A stretch of 64,000 nt of DNA from Qipengyuania aestuarii (GTDB taxonomy: Bacteria; Pseudomonadota; Alphaproteobacteria; Sphingomonadales; Sphingomonadaceae): contig NZ_JAIGNP010000001.1 in the NCBI RefSeq assembly GCF_019711535.1, forward strand, positions 248,001 through 312,000, read 5' to 3'. Positions 7,997 to 16,109 of this stretch are shown one piece after another. The position numbers and the translations under genes were made by a program. Within the stretch, counting starts at the first letter, position 1, and every line of letters starts with the position of its first letter. The notes under the pieces were generated by a model. That model saw only the letters and a program-made list of their open reading frames with translations, was not told the origin of the DNA and did no database searches.

Positions 7997-10300
7997 ATGG
8001 CGCGCATGACAAAACAGAACAGAACCGGACGGAAGCAGGGGCTTCCGTCCAAAACGGAAATACTCGAATTCATCCAGGCCTCCGACAAGCCCGCCGGCAA
8101 GCGCGAAATCGCCAAGGCATTCGGCATCAAGGGGCAGGAAAAGATCGCGCTTAAGAAGCGCCTCAAGGACATGGCCGAAGAAGGCCTGATCGACGGCAAG
8201 AAAACCGCCTTCCACAAGATGGGCGGTCTGCCCAAGGTCACCGTGCTCAAGGTGGTCGAGATCGAAGATGGCGATCCCATCGCCGTCCCGGAAAGCTGGG
8301 ACGCCGATGCGCCCGGCAAGCCCCCGCGGCTGGTGGTCAAGGAAAGCAAGAAGGTCGCGGCGCTCAAGCGCGGCGACCGCTTCCTTGCCCGGACCGAGGA
8401 ACGCGGCAAAGGCTGGGTGGCGCATCCCATGAAAAAGCTGCCGGCCCGCACCGAAGGCCTGATGGGCGTGGTGGAGTTCGACGGCAGCGGCAAGCCATGG
8501 CTGGCGCCGGTCGACAAGCGGGTCCGCAATTCTTCACCCATTGCCGATCTTGGCGGTGCCGATGAAGGCGAACTGGTGCTGGCCGAAAAGGCCGGCAAAT
8601 CGGCCCGCTCCGCCGTGAAGGTGGTCGAGGTTATCGGCGATCCGCTGGCGCCCAAGAGCTTCAGCCTTATCGCCATTGCCAAGCACGGCATCCCATATGT
8701 CTTTCCCGATGAAGCGCTGGCAGAGGCGCAGCGCGTCGCCGACCTGCCGCTCAGCGAAGACAAGCGCGAGGATTTGCGCGATGTGCCCATCGTCGCCATC
8801 GATCCCGCCGATGCGCGCGATCACGATGATGCGATCTGGGCCCAGCCCGATGGGCACGGCGGCTACAAGGCGATCGTCGCGATTGCCGACGTATCCTTTT
8901 ATGTTCGTCCGGGCGGCAAGCTGGACAAGGAAGCCCGCAAGCGCGGCAATTCGGTCTATTTTCCCGATCGGGTCGTGCCGATGCTGCCCGAAATCCTGTC
9001 GGCGGACGTCTGCTCGCTGGTCGATAACGAAGACCGCGCCGCCATGGCCTGCCATCTGCGGATCTCGCCCGAAGGCAAAATCACCAAGTGGCGCTTCACC
9101 CGCGCGATCGTGCGGCTTGCAGCGAATATCGCTTATGAAGACGCCCAGAAGGCGATCGACGACGGCAGCGCCGACGAGCACCTGAAAAACCTGTGGGGCG
9201 CGTGGAAGCTGCTGTTCAAGGCGCGCCAGGCCCGCGACCCGCTGGATCTCGAACTGCCGGAACGGCAGGTCCGCCTCAACGACGAGGGCGTGATCGAGGA
9301 AATCGCCGTGCGCGAGCGGCTCGATGCCCACCGTGTGGTCGAAGACTTCATGATTGCCGCCAATGTCGCGGCAGCCAAGGCGCTGGAAGAGAAAGCCGCG
9401 CCAGTGGTCTACCGCGTGCACGAAACGCCGAGCCGCGAGAAGCTGACGGCGTTCAAGGAATATCTCGCCACGCAGGGCAAGAGCTTCGCGATGGGGCAGG
9501 TAATCACGCCCGGCCTCTTCAACCGGATGCTGAAGGACATCGTCGATCCTGCTGAAAAGGCTCTGATAATGGAGGCCGTGCTGCGTAGTCAGACGCAGGC
9601 CTATTACGGTCCTTCCAATTCGGGCCACTTCGGGCTGGCGCTTGGCAGCTATGCCCATTTCACCTCGCCGATCCGGCGCTATGCCGATCTGCTCGTCCAT
9701 CGGGCACTGGTCGATGCCTACAAGCTGGAACAGCCCAAGCCGAAAGGCGACATCCCCGAGGATTCGGGGCTTTCGGATCGCGACAAGACCGCGCTCAACC
9801 AGATTACCGATGCGATCAGCCAGACCGAGCGCCGCGCCATGGAGGCCGAGCGTGATACGATCGACCGTTATGTCGCCGCGTGGCTATCGGGCCGTGTGGG
9901 GCAGACCTTCGATACCAGGATCACCGGCGTTCAGGGCTTCGGCTTCTTTGCGACCATCGAAAACCTGGGCGGTGACGGGCTCGTTCCGGTCTCGACGCTG
10001 GGCCGCGAATATTTCCGTTACGATGAGGCGGCGAGGGAACTGGTCGGCGAAGATAGCGGAACCACCTATGCAGTGGGTGACCGGCTGAAGCTCAAGCTGG
10101 CCGAGGCCAATGCCCTGACCGGCGCGCTCAAGTTCGAAATCCCCGACAGCGACGGGTCGCCGGTGGAAAAGCGCGGCGAGCGGTTCCAGCACAAGAAGAA
10201 GCCGCTGCGCAAAGGGCAGGGCGCCCCGCGCCAGAAGCACGCTCAGGGCCAGCGCGGGCGGCCGAAGAATATCCGGCACCAGGGCCGCAAGAAGAAGTAG
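7997..10300 (+). CDS. rnr: Ribonuclease R
   Basis: A 767-residue 3'-5' exoribonuclease of the RNase II/R family, which degrades structured RNA. Order seen: an N-terminal winged-helix region (LPSKTEILEFIQASDKPAGK), cold-shock domains, the RNB domain with the metal-binding aspartates in IDPADARDHDDAIWA and later HFTSPIRRYADLLVHR, then an S1 domain (FDTRITGVQGFGFFATIENL) and a Lys/Arg-rich tail ending GRKKK. Length and order are normal for RNase R. ATG 7997 is followed in frame by a second ATG at 8006, which could also serve as start. Confidence 0.95.
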   Translation: MARMTKQNRTGRKQGLPSKTEILEFIQASDKPAGKREIAKAFGIKGQEKIALKKRLKDMAEEGLIDGKKTAFHKMGGLPKVTVLKVVEIEDGDPIAVPESWDADAPGKPPRLVVKESKKVAALKRGDRFLARTEERGKGWVAHPMKKLPARTEGLMGVVEFDGSGKPWLAPVDKRVRNSSPIADLGGADEGELVLAEKAGKSARSAVKVVEVIGDPLAPKSFSLIAIAKHGIPYVFPDEALAEAQRVADLPLSEDKREDLRDVPIVAIDPADARDHDDAIWAQPDGHGGYKAIVAIADVSFYVRPGGKLDKEARKRGNSVYFPDRVVPMLPEILSADVCSLVDNEDRAAMACHLRISPEGKITKWRFTRAIVRLAANIAYEDAQKAIDDGSADEHLKNLWGAWKLLFKARQARDPLDLELPERQVRLNDEGVIEEIAVRERLDAHRVVEDFMIAANVAAAKALEEKAAPVVYRVHETPSREKLTAFKEYLATQGKSFAMGQVITPGLFNRMLKDIVDPAEKALIMEAVLRSQTQAYYGPSNSGHFGLALGSYAHFTSPIRRYADLLVHRALVDAYKLEQPKPKGDIPEDSGLSDRDKTALNQITDAISQTERRAMEAERDTIDRYVAAWLSGRVGQTFDTRITGVQGFGFFATIENLGGDGLVPVSTLGREYFRYDEAARELVGEDSGTTYAVGDRLKLKLAEANALTGALKFEIPDSDGSPVEKRGERFQHKKKPLRKGQGAPRQKHAQGQRGRPKNIRHQGRKKK

Positions 10301-10350
10301 GGCGGAACGGGCACGGGTGGCCGGTCATTGATCTTCGTAAAGGAGATATC

Positions 10351-10869
10351 ATGACCCTCATTCCCGGAAAGCCCGTCCCCCCGCTCGACCTGCCGCTGAC
10401 CATCGATGCCCGTTTCGAGCTGTCGGAGCAGTCGCCAGAAAACTTCACCATGCTGGTGTTCTATCGCGGCAAGCACTGCCCGATCTGCAAGAAATATCTG
10501 ACCGAACTCGGCAGCAAGCTGAGCAATTTCACCGACAAGGGCATCAACGTCTTTGCCGTCTCGATGGACAGTCCCGAACGCGCCGCCGTCAGCCACGAGG
10601 AATGGGACACGGCCGATCTGCCGCTGGCGCATTCGATGAGCGAGGACAAGGCGCGCGAATGGGGGCTCTATCTCTCGCAGAAGCGTGATGGCAGCAAAGA
10701 ACCCGACGTATTCAGCGAACCCGGCCTGTTCGTGGTGAAGCCCGATGGAACGCTGCATTTTGCCGTCGTCCAGAGTGCGCCGTTTACCCGGCCGAACCTC
10801 GACGACCTGCTCGAAGGCCTCGAATTCACCATGGACAAGGGCTATCCGACGCGCGGCACGCTGACCTGA
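10351..10869 (+). CDS. Peroxiredoxin-like (AhpC/TSA) family protein
   Basis: A 172-residue thioredoxin-fold protein. VFYRGKHCPICKKYLTELG holds Cys43 and Cys46, a CxxC-type site at the peroxidatic position, and VFAVSMDSPERAA and LFVVKPDGTLHFAVVQSAPF are typical of the AhpC/TSA redoxin family. It probably reduces peroxides or disulfides in the cytoplasm; no signal peptide is seen. A strong Shine-Dalgarno (AAAGGAGAT, 10338-10346) precedes ATG 10351. It converges on the universal stress protein gene, ending only 4 bases from it. Confidence 0.8.
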   Translation: MTLIPGKPVPPLDLPLTIDARFELSEQSPENFTMLVFYRGKHCPICKKYLTELGSKLSNFTDKGINVFAVSMDSPERAAVSHEEWDTADLPLAHSMSEDKAREWGLYLSQKRDGSKEPDVFSEPGLFVVKPDGTLHFAVVQSAPFTRPNLDDLLEGLEFTMDKGYPTRGTLT

Positions 10870-10873
10870 CGGG

Positions 10874-11326
10874 TCACGCCAGCTCGTCCAGCCTTTCCTT
10901 CGAAAGATTGCCCGGCACCAGATAGAGCGGGCAGGGCAGGCTGGCCGCGCGGGCGGCGAAATGCGCCACCAGCGGATCGTTGCCTCCTTCCGTGGCCGTG
11001 CCCAATACCAGCGCGGCCACTTCGCCATTGTCCTCGAGATATTTGGCGATCACATCGGCCGGCGCCCCGGGCCGGACCGCGATCACGGGGCGCTTGCCCA
11101 TTTCCCCGAAAATATTGCCCGCGGCATTGTTCGCCATGACCTCGGCTCGCTCGCGTGCTTCCTGTTCGATCGTGGCTTGCACACCGCCGAAGGCATTGAA
11201 GGTCTGCTGCGGTACGAGTGCGAGGATATGCACCGATCCGCCGGTCTTCATGGCGCGCAGCGAGGCGAACCGCAGCGCCTGCTTGGCTTCTTCGGTTTCG
11301 TCCATGACGACGAGATAAATACGCAT
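10874..11326 (-). CDS. Universal stress protein (UspA family)
   Basis: A 150-residue single-domain UspA-type protein. It starts MRIYLVVMDETEEAKQALRF, the usual first beta strand with its Asp, and ends with LVLGTATEGGNDPLVAHFAA then LYLVPGNLS, close to the GxxGxnG(S/T) nucleotide-binding signature but not identical. The frame runs upstream to 11419, but the Usp fold begins at ATG 11326, which has AGGGAG about 10 bases before it. It is divergent from pdhC, with a 129-base shared upstream region. Confidence 0.82.
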   Translation of the reverse strand: MRIYLVVMDETEEAKQALRFASLRAMKTGGSVHILALVPQQTFNAFGGVQATIEQEARERAEVMANNAAGNIFGEMGKRPVIAVRPGAPADVIAKYLEDNGEVAALVLGTATEGGNDPLVAHFAARAASLPCPLYLVPGNLSKERLDELA

Positions 11327-11455
11327 GGGTCCGGCTCCCTGTTGTGGAAGCCGGTTACAAGCTAATTCGTATTCTACGCAAGGACCTTGCGGGGGCGGCG
11401 CAAATTGGCCAGAGACCACCGCAACACATTACCCAGCGAGGACGTAACGTCACCA

Positions 11456-12808
11456 ATGCCCACGCCGATCAAGATGCCCGCCCTGTCGCCCACCATGGAG
11501 GAGGGGACCCTCGCCAAATGGCTGGTGAAGCCGGGTGATACCATTTCCGCCGGCGATATCATGGCGGAGATCGAAACCGACAAGGCGACGATGGAATTCG
11601 AAGCCGTGGACGAAGGCACGCTCGCCTCGATCCAGATCGAGGAAGGCACCGAAGGCGTAAAGGTCGGCACCGTGATAGCCATGCTCGCCGAAGAGGGCGA
11701 GGACGTGGAAGAAGCCGCCAAGGCCGCGCCTTCCGGCGACAAAGCAGAAAGCTCGTCCGACGACGGGAAGGTCGAGGCCGAAAAGCAGCAGCGCGAGGAA
11801 AAGGTCGAGCAGGAAGAAAAACGGACCGAGAAATCGGCTTCCTCTCCATCGCCGGCGCCTGCTCCCGCAGCCACCGGCTCCGCTCCGGCGGCCCCCACCG
11901 ATGACGATGGCAAGCGCATCAAGGCCTCGCCGCTCGCGCGCCGCATCGCCGAGCAGAAGGGCCTCGACCTTTCGGGCATAACCGGTTCCGGCCCCAATGG
12001 CCGGATCGTGAAGGCCGACGTCGAAAACGCCAAGCCCGGCGCGGCAGCACCCGCCAAGGAAAGCGCCGCACCCGCACCCAGCGCCCCGAAACCGGCATCG
12101 CAGGGCGGCGATCTCGATGCGCCTTACGAAGCGACCAAGCTCAACAATGTCCGCAAGGTCATCGCCAAGCGTCTCACCGAGGCGAAGCAGACGATCCCGC
12201 ACATCTACCTCACCGTGGACGTGCGCCTCGATGCGCTGCTCAAGCTGCGCGGCGAACTCAACAAGAGCCTCGAGGCGGACGGCGTGAAGCTTTCGGTCAA
12301 CGATCTCCTGATCAAGGCGCTGGCCCGTGCGCTCCAGCGCGTGCCCGCTTGCAACGTCAGCTTCCAGGGCGACGAGCTGTTCCAGTATTCGCGCGAGGAT
12401 ATCTCGGTCGCCGTGGCCGCGCCTTCGGGCCTGATCACGCCGATCATCCGCGATGCGGGCAAGAAGGGTCTGGCCCAGATCAGCACCGAGATGAAGGAAC
12501 TGGCGGGCAAGGCCAAGGACGGCAAGCTGCAGCCGCATGAATTCCAGGGCGGCACCGCTTCGCTCTCCAACCTCGGCATGTTCGGCACCAAGCAGTTCGA
12601 CGCCGTGATCAACCCGCCGCAGGCGATGATCCTCGCCGTCGGCGCGGGCGAGCAGCGCCCCTGGGTGATCGACGGCGCACTGGGCGTCGCCACCGTGATG
12701 AGCGCCACCGGCAGCTTCGACCATCGCGCCATCGACGGCGCCGACGGCGCGCAGCTGATGGAAGCCTTCAAGCAGCTGTGTGAAAACCCGATGGGACTTT
12801 TGGTATGA
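11456..12808 (+). CDS. pdhC: Pyruvate dehydrogenase E2, dihydrolipoyllysine acetyltransferase
   Basis: A 450-residue core subunit of the pyruvate dehydrogenase complex, moving the acetyl group from lipoate to CoA. Residues 1-80 are a lipoyl domain with the modified Lys43 in ETDKATMEF. An Ala/Pro/Glu-rich linker follows, then a peripheral-subunit-binding domain ([20 protein letters not shown]), a second linker and the catalytic domain from about 220, with [16 protein letters not shown] carrying the catalytic His and Asp. ATG 11456 fits the family start [18 protein letters not shown]1 subunits lie 40 kb away (pdhA/pdhB) and E3 (lpdA) 2 kb downstream. Confidence 0.96.
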   Translation: MPTPIKMPALSPTMEEGTLAKWLVKPGDTISAGDIMAEIETDKATMEFEAVDEGTLASIQIEEGTEGVKVGTVIAMLAEEGEDVEEAAKAAPSGDKAESSSDDGKVEAEKQQREEKVEQEEKRTEKSASSPSPAPAPAATGSAPAAPTDDDGKRIKASPLARRIAEQKGLDLSGITGSGPNGRIVKADVENAKPGAAAPAKESAAPAPSAPKPASQGGDLDAPYEATKLNNVRKVIAKRLTEAKQTIPHIYLTVDVRLDALLKLRGELNKSLEADGVKLSVNDLLIKALARALQRVPACNVSFQGDELFQYSREDISVAVAAPSGLITPIIRDAGKKGLAQISTEMKELAGKAKDGKLQPHEFQGGTASLSNLGMFGTKQFDAVINPPQAMILAVGAGEQRPWVIDGALGVATVMSATGSFDHRAIDGADGAQLMEAFKQLCENPMGLLV

Positions 12809-13353
12809 AGACGAACCTGTTTGGCATTCTGACCGCAGCCGCCAGCCTGAGTCTTGTGGCTGCCTGTTCCGATGCGAATGCGCCCGCCGAAACCGATACG
12901 GCGGCAGATAGCGAAGCGACGGCAAATGCGGCTGAGACTGCTGCTGCAGAACCGGCCGCCGATGCAGAACAGCCAGCCATGCCCGAAGGTCCGCTCGCCG
13001 ACGGAACATGGAAGGTGGTCGAAACCCGCCTCACGCGGCCGAACGGCGTCTCCGCCATCGGCGATGCCGAACTGGCAGCTGCGCGCAATCTTTCGCTCTC
13101 GGTCACACCGTCCAGCATCAGCTGGCAAGGCGACGCGATTTCCGGCCCGCTGAAGGGTTACGGCTTCGATGCGACATGCGCCGGTCCGATCCGCAATCCC
13201 GAAGCGCAAGGCGGCTTCGCCCTGCGCTGCGATGACGGAGAGACCTTCGGCCCCGCCGTGTCCGGCACTCCCGCTTTCGCGCAGAATACGGATGGCACGG
13301 TTACGGTAAACTGGTTCGACGGTATCACGCTCGTCCTGCGCAAGGACGGCTGA
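12805..13353 (+). CDS. Hypothetical lipoprotein
   Basis: A 182-residue exported protein with a lipoprotein signal: [20 protein letters not shown] before Cys21. A low-complexity Ala/Glu/Asp-rich spacer of about 40 residues follows, then a compact domain ([20 protein letters not shown] onward) with two later cysteines (TCAG, LRCDD). I do not recognise the domain. The start overlaps the pdhC stop as ATGA, so it is very likely translated with E2, although a periplasmic lipoprotein has no obvious role in that complex. Confidence 0.72.
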   Translation: MKTNLFGILTAAASLSLVAACSDANAPAETDTAADSEATANAAETAAAEPAADAEQPAMPEGPLADGTWKVVETRLTRPNGVSAIGDAELAAARNLSLSVTPSSISWQGDAISGPLKGYGFDATCAGPIRNPEAQGGFALRCDDGETFGPAVSGTPAFAQNTDGTVTVNWFDGITLVLRKDG

Positions 13354-13471
13354 ACCGGTGATTGGGGCCGCTCACGCCCGTTCGGCGACGCGGCCCACGA
13401 CCCGAAGCCTATCGCGGAGCGTGCCGGGTCATAGACCCGGATCCCGCCGAAGAATTTCCGGAGTTGATGCC

Positions 13472-13951
13472 ATGAAATACGCCGTTCCTGCCATTGCTCT
13501 TTGCTTTCTCGCTGCCTGCTCGCAGCCGCAGGAAGAAGGTGCTGCGGCCGATGACGCGCCGGCCGCTACTCCGGCAGAAAGCGCCGCGCCTGCCGAAACC
13601 GCCTATGACGGCCCGATTCCCATGCCGATCCGGATCGGCGGCGACGGGCCGGATTTCGACGCCTGCGGCACCTATGCCGAAGTCGCCGAGTATGACGCCG
13701 CTGGCGAAGACAAGCCCTATGTGCACGACGCGCCCAGCGCTTCGACCAAGGTGCGTCACACGCTCTCGCCCGCGCAGGGCGTGCAGATCTGCGCCAGCGA
13801 AAACGGCTGGAGCGGCATCGTCTATCCGGGCGACGGGCAGACTGCCGCCGATTGCGGCACCGGCAGCCCGGTCGCGTCCGAAGAGAATTACACCGGTCCT
13901 TGCAGGCAGGGCTGGGTTGAAGAGCGCTATTTGGAAATGATTGCAGGCTGA
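13472..13951 (+). CDS. Hypothetical lipoprotein
   Basis: A 159-residue predicted lipoprotein: MKYAVPAIALCFLAA before Cys16, then an Ala/Glu/Pro-rich spacer and a domain from about residue 46. The pattern DKPYVHDAPSASTKVRHTLS followed by GVQICASENGWSGIVYPGD and WVEERYLEMIAG resembles bacterial SH3-like domains, but this is only a resemblance. ATG 13472 is chosen over an upstream in-frame start at 13358 because only it gives a signal peptide and it has GGAG at 13460-13463. It lies 3 bases before the thioesterase gene. Confidence 0.7.
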   Translation: MKYAVPAIALCFLAACSQPQEEGAAADDAPAATPAESAAPAETAYDGPIPMPIRIGGDGPDFDACGTYAEVAEYDAAGEDKPYVHDAPSASTKVRHTLSPAQGVQICASENGWSGIVYPGDGQTAADCGTGSPVASEENYTGPCRQGWVEERYLEMIAG

Positions 13952-13954
13952 TCG

Positions 13955-14362
13955 ATGGAAACCCGTACCCCCCTTATCCGCGTCACGGCCATGCCGACCG
14001 ATCTCAACCCCTATGGCGGGGTGTTCGGCGGGTGGTTGATGAGCCAGATGGCGCTCGGCGCAGGCTCGCTCGCAAGCCGCGAGGGCGAGGGCAAGGCGGT
14101 GGTCGTCTCGGCCACGGATTTCGCCTTCCCCGGCGCAATGCAGGTGGGCGACGAGCTCTCGGTCTATTGCGAGGTCCTCGCCACTGGCAACACTTCGCTC
14201 ACCGTGGCGGCAGAGGCGATCGCGCGCACCCGCAACGGCGCGGCGGAAACCAAGGTCGCGCAAGGCACCTTCAAATTCGTCCTCCTCGATGATGATGACA
14301 AGCCGCGCCCCGTCCGCATGTCGGCGGAGGCGGCCAATCCCGTGCCCGAGAACGATGCATGA
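13955..14362 (+). CDS. Acyl-CoA thioesterase, YciA-like hotdog protein
   Basis: A 135-residue single hotdog-fold thioesterase. The start (TPLIRVTAMPTDLNPYGGVF) has the PxDxNxxGxxFGG pattern of YciA/acyl-CoA hydrolases, with GGWLMSQMALGAGSLA forming the hot-dog helix and Asp in VVVSATDFAFPGAMQVGD. It probably hydrolyses acyl-CoA esters in the cytoplasm; the substrate is not predictable. It starts 3 bases after the lipoprotein gene and ends 295 bases before lpdA. Confidence 0.86.
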   Translation: METRTPLIRVTAMPTDLNPYGGVFGGWLMSQMALGAGSLASREGEGKAVVVSATDFAFPGAMQVGDELSVYCEVLATGNTSLTVAAEAIARTRNGAAETKVAQGTFKFVLLDDDDKPRPVRMSAEAANPVPENDA

Positions 14363-14527
14363 GCGCTTTCCTACACACGCGCGGAAATGGTAGCACAGGC
14401 GCATGTCACGCGCGCCGGCCCTCCCCGCAAAGCCTGCAAATCCGCCGCTTTTGCGAGAGGGAGTTTTATCCTCAGGACACTGTCAACTGTGTCAACTTGC
14501 TTCAGGGTGCGCACCGCGAAGCTGAAC

Positions 14528-14641
14528 ATGGGCAATGGGCGAATCGTGACTCCGGTGTGTCCGATCCGCGCGATAATTGCCTTCTTTGGCGCGGCGACAG
14601 GCTTGTTCCGCGCCGCCGCGCGCTTGTTGATTGCTGAATAG
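14528..14641 (+). CDS. Possible 37-residue hydrophobic peptide before lpdA
   Basis: In the 294-base gap between the thioesterase and lpdA, a short frame starts at ATG 14528 and encodes MGNGRIVTPVCPIRAIIAFF followed by a Gly/Ala/Arg-rich helix ending RLLIAE. It could be an amphipathic or membrane-bound microprotein, or a leader read ahead of lpdA, whose ribosome-binding site (GAGTAAGGA, 14641-14649) touches its stop. No clear ribosome-binding site precedes it and I do not recognise it. It may be chance. Confidence 0.2.
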   Translation: MGNGRIVTPVCPIRAIIAFFGAATGLFRAAARLLIAE

Positions 14642-14656
14642 AGTAAGGAATACCCC

Positions 14657-16069
14657 TTGGCTGATAATTACGACGTCATCGTTCTTGGCTCCGGCCCCGG
14701 CGGCTATGTCGCGGCGATCCGCTGCGCGCAGCTGGGCCTGAAGACCGCCATCGTCGAACGCGAACTGCTTGGCGGCATCTGCCTCAACTGGGGCTGTATC
14801 CCGACCAAGGCGCTGCTGCGTTCGGCGGAAATCCTGCATTATGCGCAGCACGCCAAGGATTACGGCCTCAAGATCGCGGGCGAGATCGAGGCCGATCTCG
14901 ATGCGGTGGTGAAGCGCAGCCGCGGTGTCGCCAAGCAACTTAATCAGGGCGTCACGCACCTGATGAAGAAGAACAAGATCACGGTGCACATGGGCACCGG
15001 CACGCTGACCGGCCCCACCAGCCTGACCGTGAAATCGGACAAGGGCGAGGAAAAGCTCACCGCCAAGCATGTGATCGTCGCTACCGGCGCGCGCGCGCGC
15101 GACCTGCCCTTTGCCAAGGCCGATGGCGAACGCGTGTGGACCTATCGCCATGCCATGACGCCCAAGGAAATGCCGAAGAAACTGCTGGTCATCGGATCGG
15201 GCGCGATCGGGATCGAATTCGCCAGCTTCTACAACGACATGGGCGTCGATGTGACCGTGGTCGAAATGCTCGACCGGATTGTGCCGGTGGAAGACAAGGA
15301 CGTGTCCGCCTTTCTCGAGAAGAGCCTGACCAAGCAGGGCATGACGATCATGACCGGCGCGGGGGTCGAAGACCTGAAGGTCACCGGCAGCGGCGTGAAG
15401 GCGAAGATCAAGGACAGCAAGGGCAAGGTCTCCGAAACCGAGTTCACCCACTGCATCACCGCCATCGGCATCGTGCCGAATACCGAGAATGTGGGCCTCG
15501 AAAAGCTGGTCGAAATGGACCGCGGCTTCATCCAGATCGACGATTACGGCCGCACCAAGTCGAAGGGCCTGTGGGCCATCGGCGACTGCACGCCGGGGCC
15601 GTGGCTGGCGCATAAGGCGAGCCATGAAGGCGTCACCTGCGCCGAAGCCATCGCGCAGGAACTGGGCAAGAAGGATCTTCATCCGCACCCGCTCGACCGC
15701 AACAACATCCCGGGCTGCACCTATTGCCACCCGCAAATCGCCAGCGTCGGCCTGACCGAAGCGAAGGCGAAGGAAGCCGGTTACGAGGTGAAGGCCGGTA
15801 CCTTCCCTTTTATCGGCAACGGCAAGGCCATCGCGCTGGGCGAGGCGGAAGGGTTCGTGAAAACCGTGTTCGATGCCAAGACCGGCGAATTGCTGGGCGC
15901 GCATATGGTCGGCGCGGAAGTCACCGAGATGATCCAGGGCTTCGTCGTCGGCAAGACGCTGGAAACGACCGAGGCGGAACTGATGCAGACCGTCTTCCCG
16001 CATCCCACGATCTCCGAATCCATGCATGAAAGCGTTCTGGCCAGCTACGGACGCGCATTGCACGTCTAG
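14657..16069 (+). CDS. lpdA: Dihydrolipoyl dehydrogenase (E3)
   Basis: A 470-residue flavoprotein that reoxidises dihydrolipoamide with NAD+. The FAD-binding fingerprint is at the N terminus (VIVLGSGPGGYVAAIRCAQL), the redox disulfide in GGICLNWGCIPTKALL, the NAD site in LLVIGSGAIGIEFASFYNDM, and the C-terminal His-Glu pair in FPHPTISESMHESVL. The start is TTG at 14657, giving MADNYDVIVLGSGPGG, with GAGTAAGGA just upstream. It is 1.8 kb downstream of pdhC on the same strand and presumably serves pyruvate dehydrogenase and other 2-oxoacid complexes. Confidence 0.95.
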   Translation: MADNYDVIVLGSGPGGYVAAIRCAQLGLKTAIVERELLGGICLNWGCIPTKALLRSAEILHYAQHAKDYGLKIAGEIEADLDAVVKRSRGVAKQLNQGVTHLMKKNKITVHMGTGTLTGPTSLTVKSDKGEEKLTAKHVIVATGARARDLPFAKADGERVWTYRHAMTPKEMPKKLLVIGSGAIGIEFASFYNDMGVDVTVVEMLDRIVPVEDKDVSAFLEKSLTKQGMTIMTGAGVEDLKVTGSGVKAKIKDSKGKVSETEFTHCITAIGIVPNTENVGLEKLVEMDRGFIQIDDYGRTKSKGLWAIGDCTPGPWLAHKASHEGVTCAEAIAQELGKKDLHPHPLDRNNIPGCTYCHPQIASVGLTEAKAKEAGYEVKAGTFPFIGNGKAIALGEAEGFVKTVFDAKTGELLGAHMVGAEVTEMIQGFVVGKTLETTEAELMQTVFPHPTISESMHESVLASYGRALHV

Positions 16070-16109
16070 GCCAGAATGCACGAAAACGGAGCGGGGCGAG
16101 TGACTTAGG

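Noticed and set aside
11450..13009. A 519-codon minus-strand frame opposite pdhC
   Set aside because: Antisense shadow of E2, no domain, and it runs across the start of the lipoprotein gene.
14359..14637. A 92-codon frame with an ATGA overlap after the thioesterase
   Set aside because: Translation is Arg/Pro-rich with scattered Cys and Trp and does not look like a protein, despite the tempting overlap.
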